Below are positions 18,354 to 27,026 of a stretch of DNA of 47,189 bases, one piece after another. Each line of letters begins with the position of its first letter. Positions within the stretch are counted from its first letter, which is position 1. Both the position numbers and the translations under genes were made by a program. Below the pieces are notes generated by a model. That model saw only the letters and a list, made by a program, of their open reading frames with translations. It searched no databases and was not told the origin of the DNA. The DNA comes from a bacterium (GTDB lineage: Bacteria; Armatimonadota; Zipacnadia; Zipacnadales; UBA11051): the NCBI GenBank assembly GCA_021372615.1, contig JAJFUB010000123.1, forward strand, positions 1 to 47,189. The letters run 5' to 3'.

Positions 18354-20897
18354 ATGTCCGACCACCGTCTCCACCTGATCTGCAACGCACATCTCGACCC
18401 CGTGTGGCTGTGGGAATGGGAGGAGGGCGCGGCCGAGGCCATCTCCACCTTCCGCGTCGCCGCCGACCTGTGTGAGGAGTTCTGCGCTCGCGGGCGAGCG
18501 CCTGGCTTCGTCTTCAACCACAACGAGGCGGTGCTCTACGAGTGGGTCGAGGAGTACGAGCCGGCGCTGTTCAAGCGCATCCAGCGGCTCGTGAAGCAGG
18601 GCAAGTGGCACATCATGGGGGGCTGGTTCCTGCAGCCGGACTGCAACATGCCCAGCGGTGAGTCGTTCGTGCGGCAGGCGCTGTACGGGCGGCGGTACTT
18701 CCGGGACAAGTTCGGCGTGCGCCCCACGACCGCCCTGAACTTCGATCCCTTCGGCCACAGCGTGGGCCTGCCCCAGATCCTCGCCAAGTCGGGCTACGAC
18801 TCGTATCTCTTCTGCCGGCCGGGCCAGGAGGACTGCCCGCTGCCCGCCGCGCAGTTCGAGTGGGTTGGCTGCGACGGCTCCAGCGTCCGCGCGGTGCGCA
18901 TGGTCCACTATAACTCCCCCCTGGGCCAGGCCCGCCAGAAGGTCGAGAACCTCGCGCCCCAACAACCTGCGGACAAGCCCGGCCTCATCCCCTGGGGCGT
19001 CGGGGATCACGGCGGCGGGCCGTCCCACGACGACGTGCAGGCCCTGCAGGCGCTCATCCGGGAGCGCCCGGACCTGAAGATCGTGCACTCGACGCCCGAG
19101 GCCTACTTCGCCGAGCTGGCCGCCTCCGGGGCGAAGCTGCCCCGACACGACCGCGACCTGAACCCCTGGGCGGTCGGCTGTTACACCTCGCAGGTGCGCA
19201 TCAAGCAACTCCACCGGCGGCTGGAGAACGACCTGTACAGCCTGGAGAAGATGGCCTCGGCGGCGTGGCTGGCCGGGCTGATGGCATACCCCGCGGAGGA
19301 GATGAGGCCGGCCCTACGCGACCTGCTGCTCTGCGAGTTCCACGACATCCTCCCCGGATCGTCCCAGCAGCAGGTCGAGGAGATGTCCCTGCGGGTGCTC
19401 AGCCACGGCCTCGAGATCGTCTCGCGCCTGAAGGCCCGCGCGTTCTTCGCGCTGGCCGCCGGGCAACCCACAGCGAGGGCCGGCGAGATCCCGATCATGG
19501 TCTACAACCCACACCCCTTCCCGGTCCGCACCACGGTCGAATGCGAGTTCCAGCTCGCTGACCAGAACTGGCAGGATGCCTTCACGCTGCCGACGGTCTA
19601 CCAGGGCCGCAAAGCCCTGCCCTCTCAGCCCGAGAAGGAACTCAGCAACCTCAACCTGGACTGGCGCAAGCGCGTGGTGTTCGACGCCGTGCTGCAGCCC
19701 TCGCAGATGAACCGGTTCGACTGCAAGCTGCAGAGCCTGCCGGCCAAGCCTGCGCCGGGCGACTACCTGCAGGGCGAGGCCCTGGTCGTCAAGACAGACG
19801 ACCTGGAAGTGCATGTGAGCACGCAGACCGGCCTGCTCGACTCGGTTCGCGTGGGTGGGGCGGAGGTGGTCGGACCGGGGGCGGGCGAGCCGCTGGTGAT
19901 GCAGGACAACGAGGACCCGTGGGGCATGAGGGTCCACGGCTTCAACACGCTGACGGGGCGCTTCAAGCTGCTCTCCCCCGCTGCGGCGGCGCGCCTGGCC
20001 GGGGTCCACGCCAAGTCCCTCGCGCCCGTGCGTGTCGTCGAGGACGGCGCCGTGCGCGTGGTCATCGAGGCGCTCTTGGGCTACCGCAACTCGTTCATCT
20101 GCCAGCGCTACAAGATCCCGAAGGCCGGGACCGAGGTGGAGATCGAGACGCGGGTGCAGTGGGCGGAGAAGGACCAGATGGTGAAGCTGCAGGTCCCCTG
20201 TCGCGTGGGTGGGCGCCGGGACGCGCCCACACCTGCGGGTTCGGGGACGCACCCGCCCGCGCGGTTCGTCGGCCAGACGGCCTTCGGGGCCTATGCTCTG
20301 CCCGACAGCGGCGATGAGGCCGTGTCCCAGAAGTGGGTTGCCGTTGTCGGCGACGAGCAGGCCCTGACCTGCATCAACGACGGCACCTACGGCTCCAGCT
20401 ATGCCGACGGCCTGCTGCGCCTGACGCTGTTGCGTTCCGCGGCCTACTCGGGCCACCCCATCGGCGACCGGGAGATCGTGCCTCAGGACCGCTTCACCCC
20501 GCGCCTCGACCAGGGCGAGCGCCTGTTCCGGTTCTGGCTCAACGCCGGGCCGACACAGGAACGCCTGGCCGCCGTGGACCGCGAAGCGCTCGTCCACAAC
20601 GAGCGCCCCATGGCGCTCTCGTTCTTCCCGTCGGGGGCGGGAGACAAGCCCGGCCCGTGTGCGCTGCTGAGCGACGAGGCTGTCCAGGTGACGGCCCTGA
20701 AGCGGTCCGAGGATGGCCGGCGCCTCATCGTCCGCCTGTTCGAGCCTACGGGGCAGAAGCGGACGACGACGCTGAGCCTTCCGGCCCTGGGCCTCAAAGC
20801 GAGGCTGCGCTTCACCCCCTTCGAGGCGAAGACGCTGGCGGTGGACCCGAAGTCGGGCTTCTTCAGCTCAGTGAACCTCATGGAGGAGGAGCCGTGA
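18354..20897 (+). CDS. GH38 alpha-mannosidase, cytoplasmic
   Basis: An 847-residue zinc-dependent retaining alpha-mannosidase. The N-terminus carries the family zinc site NAHLDPVWLWEWEEG (His13, Asp15); NFDPFGHS contains Asp131, the nucleophile and third ligand; GVGDHGGGPSHDD contains the later His (His219). The helical middle domain (NDLYSLEKMAS, LLLCEFHDILPGSS) and the large beta-sandwich C-terminal half are intact. No signal peptide is seen. An unusual stretch, residues 619-637 (GGRRDAP...THPPAR), is encoded by two DNA hairpins and interrupts a beta-sandwich region, suggesting an inserted repeat. The stop codon overlaps the GTG start of the MttB-like gene (GTGA), so the two are translationally coupled. 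Confidence 0.95.
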   Translation: MSDHRLHLICNAHLDPVWLWEWEEGAAEAISTFRVAADLCEEFCARGRAPGFVFNHNEAVLYEWVEEYEPALFKRIQRLVKQGKWHIMGGWFLQPDCNMPSGESFVRQALYGRRYFRDKFGVRPTTALNFDPFGHSVGLPQILAKSGYDSYLFCRPGQEDCPLPAAQFEWVGCDGSSVRAVRMVHYNSPLGQARQKVENLAPQQPADKPGLIPWGVGDHGGGPSHDDVQALQALIRERPDLKIVHSTPEAYFAELAASGAKLPRHDRDLNPWAVGCYTSQVRIKQLHRRLENDLYSLEKMASAAWLAGLMAYPAEEMRPALRDLLLCEFHDILPGSSQQQVEEMSLRVLSHGLEIVSRLKARAFFALAAGQPTARAGEIPIMVYNPHPFPVRTTVECEFQLADQNWQDAFTLPTVYQGRKALPSQPEKELSNLNLDWRKRVVFDAVLQPSQMNRFDCKLQSLPAKPAPGDYLQGEALVVKTDDLEVHVSTQTGLLDSVRVGGAEVVGPGAGEPLVMQDNEDPWGMRVHGFNTLTGRFKLLSPAAAARLAGVHAKSLAPVRVVEDGAVRVVIEALLGYRNSFICQRYKIPKAGTEVEIETRVQWAEKDQMVKLQVPCRVGGRRDAPTPAGSGTHPPARFVGQTAFGAYALPDSGDEAVSQKWVAVVGDEQALTCINDGTYGSSYADGLLRLTLLRSAAYSGHPIGDREIVPQDRFTPRLDQGERLFRFWLNAGPTQERLAAVDREALVHNERPMALSFFPSGAGDKPGPCALLSDEAVQVTALKRSEDGRRLIVRLFEPTGQKRTTTLSLPALGLKARLRFTPFEAKTLAVDPKSGFFSSVNLMEEEP
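20205..20260. repeat. Two-hairpin GC-rich segment inserted in the GH38 gene
   Basis: TGGGCGC (20210-20216) pairs with GCGCCCA (20223-20229), and GCGGGT (20235-20240) pairs with ACCCGC (20251-20256). The segment encodes a Gly/Arg/Pro-rich stretch with no counterpart that I recall in GH38 proteins. GGGACGCGCCCAC here resembles part of the family A repeat arm. It is probably a palindromic element captured in frame, but less clear than the one at 21580. Confidence 0.45.
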
Positions 20898-22456
20898 GGG
20901 TTGCCTACCCGCAGTACACGCCGCGTGTCACGCCGGAGATGATGGCCGAAGTGCGGCAGACGGCCACGCGGCTACTCGCCGAGGTCGGCTTCGTCGTCGA
21001 GCACGAACGCTTCCTGGACCATCTCCGGGGGCGCCCTGGCCTGAGATTCGGCGGCCAGCGCGTGTACTTCGACCCGGCGCTGAGCAATGAGTACCTGGAC
21101 CGCCACGTGGCCGACCTGCGCCGGTCACTACTGGCAGGGGACAGGGCTGCCGGGGCGGCCACACAGGGGGAGGAGCTCGCCCTGGCTGCGTCCGGCTCCA
21201 CGCGGCAGGACTGGACCCTCGCCATCGCCGGCTACTCCATGGCCCTGCTCGACCCCCGCACCGACGAGGTGCGGGAAGCCACGTGCGACGACCTGCGGGA
21301 CTGCATCAAGCTAGCCCGCTCCTTCGGCATCGGGGGCATGTACCCGCTCATGCCACAGGATGTGCCGCCGCTGCTGCGCACGCTCGCGTGCTTCCGCGTC
21401 TGCTGGGAGAGTGCCGACAACATCGAGCCCTATGACTACCAGCAGCCCGAGCAGGTCCCGTTCCTGCTGGACATGCACCGCCTGATGGGCAAGCCGATGG
21501 ACATCACCTTCACGGTGCCCACGGCGATGACCCTGGACGCGCGCGACCTCGATATCTTCCTGTCAGTGTATCCCTTGTGGAATGGTACGCCCGACACTCC
21601 TGTCGGGCGCGGGGCGCCCGAGCGCCCGACAGGAGTATCGGGCGTACCATTCAACTGGCGCATCCTCGACTACGGCATGCTCGGTATCACGAAGCCTTGC
21701 AGCGCCCTCGGCTGCGCCACCATGCAACTGGCCGAGTCGCTGGCGGTGCACATGCTGCTGAAGCTGTTTGATGACACCGTCGAGGCGCCGCTGATCATGA
21801 CCGCCGGGCAGCCCACCGACTTGCGCCATGTCTGCTGGGCTTTCGGCTCGCCGCGGCGGCATGTCTTCTCGCACGTGAACTCCTGGCTGGCCCCGGCGCT
21901 GTGCGGCCTGGAGCCCGAGGAGTATGTCGTGGCGGGGGTGCTTCTGGAGACGGCTTCAGCGGCCACCGACGAGCAGGCGGCGCTCGAGAAGATGGCGTCG
22001 GGGCTGCTCGGGGCCCTGCAGGGCGCGCGACACTTCGGCTATGCGGGTGTGCTGTGCGTGGATGACCTCTTCAGCCCGACGCAGTTCGTCATTGACGTGG
22101 AGATGGTCGCCTACCTCCGGGAGCTGATTGAGGCCTTCGACCCCCCTCCCGACCTCCTCGCCCTCGACGGCCTGTACGACGAGTGCCGCGAGGTCGGTCT
22201 GGGCCTGGATACGTTCCTGTCACATCCCCACACCGCGCGCCGCTGCCGCAATGTCATGCCCTCCTCCGACCGCCTCGTGCGCGAGAAGCTGCGTTCGTGC
22301 CTGGCACACCACCGGACACTAAAGGACCGAGCGCGAGACGAGGCGCTGGAGAGGATCGCGGCGTGTCCGGAGTTCGTGCTCGATGAAGCGAGGCGGGAAG
22401 GCCTGGCGAGGATCTACGCCGAGGCGGAGAAGGCGCTCGGAGGGGCCGGCTACTAG
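20894..22456 (+). CDS. MttB-like corrinoid methyltransferase homologue, no pyrrolysine
   Basis: A 520-residue member of the trimethylamine methyltransferase (MttB) superfamily, whose characterised relatives move a methyl group from quaternary amines to a corrinoid protein. Landmarks are ARSFGIGGMYPLMPQDVPP, LDYGMLGITKPCSALGCATM and FGYAGVLCVDDLFSPTQF. There is no in-frame amber codon before the final one, so it is of the non-pyrrolysine type and its substrate is unknown. No corrinoid protein gene is present. GTG at 20894 overlaps the mannosidase stop (GTGA) and GGAGGAGG precedes it. Residues 229-253 (WNGTPDTPVGR...GVSGVPF) are encoded by a 73-base palindrome and look inserted between FLSVYP and NWRILDYG. 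The last codons (AGY, then TAG) lie in another palindrome. Confidence 0.88.
   Translation: MRVAYPQYTPRVTPEMMAEVRQTATRLLAEVGFVVEHERFLDHLRGRPGLRFGGQRVYFDPALSNEYLDRHVADLRRSLLAGDRAAGAATQGEELALAASGSTRQDWTLAIAGYSMALLDPRTDEVREATCDDLRDCIKLARSFGIGGMYPLMPQDVPPLLRTLACFRVCWESADNIEPYDYQQPEQVPFLLDMHRLMGKPMDITFTVPTAMTLDARDLDIFLSVYPLWNGTPDTPVGRGAPERPTGVSGVPFNWRILDYGMLGITKPCSALGCATMQLAESLAVHMLLKLFDDTVEAPLIMTAGQPTDLRHVCWAFGSPRRHVFSHVNSWLAPALCGLEPEEYVVAGVLLETASAATDEQAALEKMASGLLGALQGARHFGYAGVLCVDDLFSPTQFVIDVEMVAYLRELIEAFDPPPDLLALDGLYDECREVGLGLDTFLSHPHTARRCRNVMPSSDRLVREKLRSCLAHHRTLKDRARDEALERIAACPEFVLDEARREGLARIYAEAEKALGGAGY
21580..21652. repeat. 73-base palindromic element inserted in frame, family C
   Basis: Two 30-base arms, 21580-21609 and 21623-21652, are inverted copies with a single mismatch and flank a 13-base loop. 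The outer part reads GAATGGTACGCCCGA and the inner part CTCCTGTCGGGCG. The plus strand translates as NGTPDTPVGR...RPTGVSGVPF inside the MttB-like protein. The minus strand, in one frame, gives almost the same peptide (NGTPDTPVGRSGAPRPTGVSGVPF split across the loop). This behaviour matches that of Rickettsia palindromic elements, although the sequence is unrelated as far as I can tell. Confidence 0.85.
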
Positions 22457-22533
22457 CCGGCCCGCCGTCATGGGCCTGCGCTGCTCGGTGACACACGCTG
22501 TCAACGCCGGGCCGGCTGATAGCCGGCCCCTCC
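22439..22533. repeat. Composite palindrome over the stop codon, family B
   Basis: The left arm (22439-22470) and right arm (22501-22533) are inverted copies with a few differences. Each arm is itself a palindrome around GGCCGGCT-n2-AGCCGGCC. The TAG stop codon of the MttB-like gene (22454-22456) lies in the centre of the left arm. The element fills nearly all of the 92 bases between two convergent genes and could also act as a bidirectional terminator. The arrangement resembles paired REP elements. Confidence 0.75.
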
Positions 22534-22548
22534 AGCGGCACACCCCCG

Positions 22549-25113
22549 CTACTCCCGCACGATCCACAGATCGCGGAAGTTCGCCGTACAGTCTGCTGTG
22601 CCGATCCCCAGCCGTCCCGGTCCCAGTGGCTGCGGATCGGTCCAGTCGAGCGCCTGGCGCCCGTTGATCGTGAGCGTCAGTTGCGCGCCCTTGCGTTGCA
22701 CGACCAGGTGCAGATCGCGCGGGCTGTTGCAGTGGCCGCCCATGCGCACCGCAAACGCCGGATCGCGCGTCTCCGCCACGACCTGTCCCAGGCGCAGCAG
22801 TCGCGTCACCGTGCCCCCCTCCCCGGCGATCAGGAAGCGATACCCGCCGTCGAGTTCGGCTTGCTCCGCGTTCATCACCAGGCTGATGTCGTGGCACGGG
22901 AAGTGCTTGTGCTCGCGGTCCTCGTAGCCCTCGGAATACTCGCTCACCCAGACATCGAGTTGCCGCACGTTCAGCCGGGGCTGCACGTGGCAGGCCAGGG
23001 CCTGCGGCTGGCCTTTGGCCGTGTACCAGTAGTCCCAGGCGATGCAGGCCATGCCGGTGTGGGTGCCCCATTCACCGCTCACCGGCTGCCAGTCGGTCTC
23101 CTCGGACTTGAAGGCATAGACGGAGGCGCGCCGGTGCGCCAGTGTCACCTGTCGCGCCGACCACCCGGCGCCGGTGGCATAGGCCGCGCAGAGGCTGCCC
23201 GGCAACGGCTGCGGATCGTCGAACACCAGGGGTGTGCCGTCCGCCAGCGCCACGATGAAGCGCCCGTCGCGCCACAGGCGGAGCGTGGCCGGCGGCTTGG
23301 GGAGGGGCTTCTCGGTCACAGCCTTCTCGGCGCGGAAGAGTCTCAGGGCCTTGCCGTCGGTCTCCGCCCGGTAGCCGCTGCCCAGCGTGTAACCGTGGCT
23401 GTCGCAGGCGATGGCGACCCCGCCGCTGCCGCCGGGGTGGAGCTGCAGCCCCTCCACGGTCATGACAGCGTCGCCCGGACATGGCGAGTAGTACCAGAGG
23501 CTGGCGGGCTGCTGCCCGTAGGCCCTGGCGCTGAGCAGACGGTTGTCGGTGGGCCCGGCGCCGGTCCAGGTGCCACCGTTGGGCCGCCACACATAGCCCA
23601 GCACGAAGCGGCTCGTGTCGCTGTTCTCACCGGGCATGGGCGTGGGGACGCCGGTGACGGTGGAGATGACCGTGGGTGTCTCCTCGTCGCCGGAGGCCTC
23701 GGCGGAGCTGAAGCGCGCTTCGCCGTCGGTGAAGACGCCGCACGCGCCGCCGCGGTAGGTGAAGTCATAGCACGACAACCACCCGCCGGGGGTGGCGGCA
23801 GACAGGCGCCCGGCGAGGTGTGAGAGCGTCAGCCGGCCGGGACGGCCCTTGCCGGCGGCACTGGCGAGCGTTACGGCCTTGCCGTCGGTCACTCGCTCCA
23901 GCGCACAGCCGGTGGGGCCCATGCTTAGGCGGTAGCCGCTGTCGTTGCGCCAGTTGAGCAGCAGGCCGCTCGGCCCCCTGGCAGAGCGCAAGTCCACCCG
24001 CAACGCGTTGGCGTCGGCAGCCTTCAGCCACAGGCACGGACTGAAGGCCTGGGCCCGTCCGTTCAGGTAGCCGCAGTCGGTGTCCCATGCCCCCTGTGCG
24101 CCGCTCCAGTCGCCTCTGCGGGTGCTGTCGGCCTCGCGACACCACCGGGCCGGGCGCACGTCGAAGTCGTCAAAGCGCACCTCGCCCTTGCCCTCGGCCA
24201 GCAGCCCCACCTTGCCCCCGGCGCAGGGGATGCTGCTGTCGCCCAAGCGTGTTCCGTCCACGCTGCAGCGGATCGCCCCATCATCCACCTGGAGCGCCAG
24301 CTCGTGCCAGTTGCCCAGGCGCCAGGCGAAGGGCGGCGCCGGCAGTGCCGTCGTCTTCGGCTTCCCCTGCGACACGGTCGTCAGCTCGGCGATTCCCTGC
24401 TCGCCGCTGCCCGGACGCACAGAGAAGACGCAGTAGTTGTTCGCGTCCTGGGCGTAGAAGACCAACCCGGCGCGCACGCCTGGCACGGCCAGGACGGCGG
24501 TGCGCACGCGGTAGTGCTCCCAGAAGTCCTGCCCGGTCAGCGATAGCGCCTGCCCGTTAGGTGTCACCTGGTACCACGAGGCGGCGATGGGGCGGTTCTC
24601 AAGGGCCTTCAGGGGGTCGCGGTAGGTGCCGATACTCCACTGGCCGCTGACGGGCTCCCATACCGACTCGCCGCCCTCGGGGTCAAAGAACTCGTCATGG
24701 AAGGCGGCCGGCTCGACGGGCTGGACGTGCAACTCGGGCCCGCTCGCCCCGGGCGCCAGCATCACGGCCCCGGCAATGGTGCGATCCACGTACGTGCGCA
24801 GGAGCACGCGCCCCGCCGTCTCGATCTCCACCAGCGACTGCCGCCGTCGCACACGCACGGTCCCGCTCACAGCGCCGGTGACGGCCGCGAGCTGCCCCTT
24901 CCCCCGCTTCGAGACGGCGTTGAGCGTGGCGCCCTTGCCGGTGCAGCCGAGCGCCAGCCCGGCGCCATTCTGCCAGTCGAGCAGCACCTGCACCGCGCCC
25001 GCCTTCGGCATGGAGAAGGTGACATCATAGGGGCCATCCACAGGGGTGGACTCGCCGCCAGCCCATAGGCGGGGGGCGACGAGCAGGCAGCACGCAGCAA
25101 GCGCGATCCGCAA
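22549..25113 (-). CDS. Secreted protein of repeated concanavalin-like beta-sandwich domains
   Basis: An 854-residue exported protein (signal peptide MRIALAACCLLVAPRLWAGG). It appears to consist of four or so LamG/DUF1080-like jelly-roll units: recurring patterns are WEPVSGQWSIGTY, FWEHYRVRTAV, NYCVFSVRPG, GNWHELALQVDDGAIRCSVDG, VGLLAEGKGEVRFDDFDV, then further copies with WQPVSGEWGTHTG and RLLRLGQVV, ending GRLGIGTADCTANFRDLWI. Such domains bind or cleave carbohydrates; no catalytic site is recognised. The TTG at 25113 is preceded by GGAGGA seven bases away, a strong site that decides the start. It converges on the MttB-like gene and is divergent from a GH29 gene. Confidence 0.83.
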   Translation of the reverse strand: MRIALAACCLLVAPRLWAGGESTPVDGPYDVTFSMPKAGAVQVLLDWQNGAGLALGCTGKGATLNAVSKRGKGQLAAVTGAVSGTVRVRRRQSLVEIETAGRVLLRTYVDRTIAGAVMLAPGASGPELHVQPVEPAAFHDEFFDPEGGESVWEPVSGQWSIGTYRDPLKALENRPIAASWYQVTPNGQALSLTGQDFWEHYRVRTAVLAVPGVRAGLVFYAQDANNYCVFSVRPGSGEQGIAELTTVSQGKPKTTALPAPPFAWRLGNWHELALQVDDGAIRCSVDGTRLGDSSIPCAGGKVGLLAEGKGEVRFDDFDVRPARWCREADSTRRGDWSGAQGAWDTDCGYLNGRAQAFSPCLWLKAADANALRVDLRSARGPSGLLLNWRNDSGYRLSMGPTGCALERVTDGKAVTLASAAGKGRPGRLTLSHLAGRLSAATPGGWLSCYDFTYRGGACGVFTDGEARFSSAEASGDEETPTVISTVTGVPTPMPGENSDTSRFVLGYVWRPNGGTWTGAGPTDNRLLSARAYGQQPASLWYYSPCPGDAVMTVEGLQLHPGGSGGVAIACDSHGYTLGSGYRAETDGKALRLFRAEKAVTEKPLPKPPATLRLWRDGRFIVALADGTPLVFDDPQPLPGSLCAAYATGAGWSARQVTLAHRRASVYAFKSEETDWQPVSGEWGTHTGMACIAWDYWYTAKGQPQALACHVQPRLNVRQLDVWVSEYSEGYEDREHKHFPCHDISLVMNAEQAELDGGYRFLIAGEGGTVTRLLRLGQVVAETRDPAFAVRMGGHCNSPRDLHLVVQRKGAQLTLTINGRQALDWTDPQPLGPGRLGIGTADCTANFRDLWIVRE

Positions 25114-25186
25114 GGCGAGGTCCTCCGGGGCGAAGTCAGGAGTATGTTGCCTGGGGCGGGTGGTGGTTCCTTCCGTCCATGGCCCT

Positions 25187-25226
25187 GTAGCCCTCGGCTA
25201 CGCCGGGGGAGGGGGCCGGGCCCCTC
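25187..25226. repeat. Small palindromes in a divergent promoter region
   Basis: GTAGCC (25187-25192) pairs with GGCTAC (25196-25201), and GAGGGG (25209-25214) pairs with CCCCTC (25221-25226). They are followed by a GGGGCGAATACGGCCGTGCA stretch that includes the palindrome ACGGCCGT. The 158-base region separates the divergent genes at 25113 and 25272. It looks like a mosaic of small repeats rather than a standard promoter. Confidence 0.35.
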
Positions 25227-25271
25227 GGGGCGAATACGGCCGTGCATCTCCCAGCGAAAGGAACTCCCCCG

Positions 25272-27026
25272 ATGCCTGACCACAACCACGACCCCCTGGC
25301 CTGGTGGCGCGAGGCCCGCTTCGGCCTCTTCATCCACTGGGGTATCTACTCGGTGCCCGCCGGCTTCTGGAAAGGCCAGCCCATCCCCAGCCTCGGCGAG
25401 TGGATCATGCACAACGCCAAGATCCCCCTGGAGGAGTACGCGCCGCTGGCCCAGCAGTTCAACCCGATCAAGTTCAATGCCGAGGAATGGGTCTCGGTCG
25501 CCGCCAAGGCGGGGATGAAGTACCTGGTCATCACCGCCAAGCACCACGATGGCTTCGCGATGTTCCACTCGCCCAGCAACCCGTACAACATCGTGGATGC
25601 CACGCCGTACGGCCATGACGTGATGAAGGACCTGGCCGAGGCCTGCGCGCGCCACGGGCTGCGGATGTGCTTCTACTACTCGCAGGACCAGGACTGGGTC
25701 GCAGAGGGCGCGTCGGGCCACTGGGAGGAAGTCCAGGACAAGGGCTGGCACGGCCACAAGCCCGACCCGGAGAGATTCGCCGCGTACCTGGAGAGCAAGG
25801 TGAAGCCCCAACTGCGCGAGCTGCTGACCCAGTACGGCCCTATCGGCCTGATCTGGTTCGACACGCCCGTGGCCATCACCAAAGAGCAGAGCCAGATGCT
25901 CAAGGAGTACGTCCACAGCCTGCAGCCGGACTGCCTGGTCAGCGGCCGCGTCGGCCACGAGCTGGGCGACTACGGCAGCCTGGGCGACAACATGATCCCG
26001 GCCGGGCCGGTCGTGGGCGACTGGGAGACCCCGGCCACCCTCAACGACACCTGGGGCTTCAAGAGCGACGACCACAACTGGAAGTCGGTCCAGGACCTGC
26101 TGATCCTGCTGGTGGACCTGACCAGCAAGGGCGTCAACTACCTGCTGAATGTCGGCCCGACCAGCGAGGGCCTCATCCCCCGGCCGAGCATTGACCTGCT
26201 GCTGGCCATCGGCCAGTGGATGGACGTGAACAGCGAGGCCATCTACGGCACGCAGCCCAACCCGTGGCCGTTTGAGTTCCGCTGGGGCAGAGTCACAGCC
26301 AAACAGAACAAGCTCTTCCTACTGTTCTACGAGTGGCCAGCGATGGTTCTGGGGCGTGTGCACGAAGACTCGAACCGCCCCGGCGGCTGGGCTGGCCAGC
26401 ACGAGCTTGTGGGGCTGCGTAGCCGTGTCAAGCGGGCCTATCTGCTGGCGGATCCGGGGAACGCCCTACCGTTCATACAGGATGGCGATCACGTGACGAT
26501 ATCGCTCCCTGGTGTGGCTCCTGATCCGTTGGTGTCGGTCGTGGCGCTGGACTTCGTCGGTGACCTGGACGTGGACACGAGCATCTACCAGCAGGCCGAC
26601 GGGACGGTGACGCTGCCGGGCTACCTGGCCGACATGCTCAAGGGCCCGGACAGCGGCATGGCCCTGAGCCGCAACGGGATGGTCAGCGGCTGGAGGGACA
26701 CCGCGAGCAAGCTGCAGTGGCAGTTCAAGCTGCTGGCGCCGGGAACGTTCACCGTGAGGGTCGTTCTGGGCTCACCGTACCATCGCCGCCCGCCGGACGG
26801 GGGCCACGTGCTGCGGCTGACGGCCGGCGAGGCCACAGTGTCCGGCGCCGTCACCTGTGACGAGCAGGTCCAGAGCCCGCGCGCCCAGTACCTCCCGGAG
26901 TACGCCGGTACGCTGGGGCAGATCACGCTGGACACCCCCGGCACGGTCACCGTCGCCCTGGAGGCCGAGCAGATCGCCGGCGAGGCCGGCATCACCCTGG
27001 CGGCGGTGCAACTGGTCCCGGCATGA
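25272..27026 (+). CDS. GH29 alpha-L-fucosidase with C-terminal beta domain
   Basis: A 584-residue GH29 enzyme. RFGLFIHWGIYSVPAG opens the barrel, KYLVITAKHHDGFAMF and MCFYYSQDQDW follow, and Asp197 in GLIWFDTPVA aligns with the nucleophile. VNYLLNVGPTSEGLIP closes the catalytic part near residue 300. About 250 further residues form beta domains, the last resembling a carbohydrate-binding module. No signal peptide is present, so it should be cytoplasmic. The ATG at 25272 follows AAGGA at ten bases; a GTG at 25242 is an alternative. The stop codon overlaps the folK start (ATGA), which puts a fucosidase at the head of a cofactor gene cluster, an unusual arrangement. Confidence 0.94.
   Translation: MPDHNHDPLAWWREARFGLFIHWGIYSVPAGFWKGQPIPSLGEWIMHNAKIPLEEYAPLAQQFNPIKFNAEEWVSVAAKAGMKYLVITAKHHDGFAMFHSPSNPYNIVDATPYGHDVMKDLAEACARHGLRMCFYYSQDQDWVAEGASGHWEEVQDKGWHGHKPDPERFAAYLESKVKPQLRELLTQYGPIGLIWFDTPVAITKEQSQMLKEYVHSLQPDCLVSGRVGHELGDYGSLGDNMIPAGPVVGDWETPATLNDTWGFKSDDHNWKSVQDLLILLVDLTSKGVNYLLNVGPTSEGLIPRPSIDLLLAIGQWMDVNSEAIYGTQPNPWPFEFRWGRVTAKQNKLFLLFYEWPAMVLGRVHEDSNRPGGWAGQHELVGLRSRVKRAYLLADPGNALPFIQDGDHVTISLPGVAPDPLVSVVALDFVGDLDVDTSIYQQADGTVTLPGYLADMLKGPDSGMALSRNGMVSGWRDTASKLQWQFKLLAPGTFTVRVVLGSPYHRRPPDGGHVLRLTAGEATVSGAVTCDEQVQSPRAQYLPEYAGTLGQITLDTPGTVTVALEAEQIAGEAGITLAAVQLVPA

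Noticed and set aside
20333-20893. N-terminal extension of the first MttB-like protein
   Set aside because: The frame overlaps the mannosidase coding region; the GTG at 20894 with GGAGGAGG and GTGA overlap is the natural start.
20894-22456. Pyrrolysine-containing MttB
   Set aside because: No in-frame TAG occurs before the final stop codon, and no pyl genes are present. The same holds for the copy at 45673-47115.
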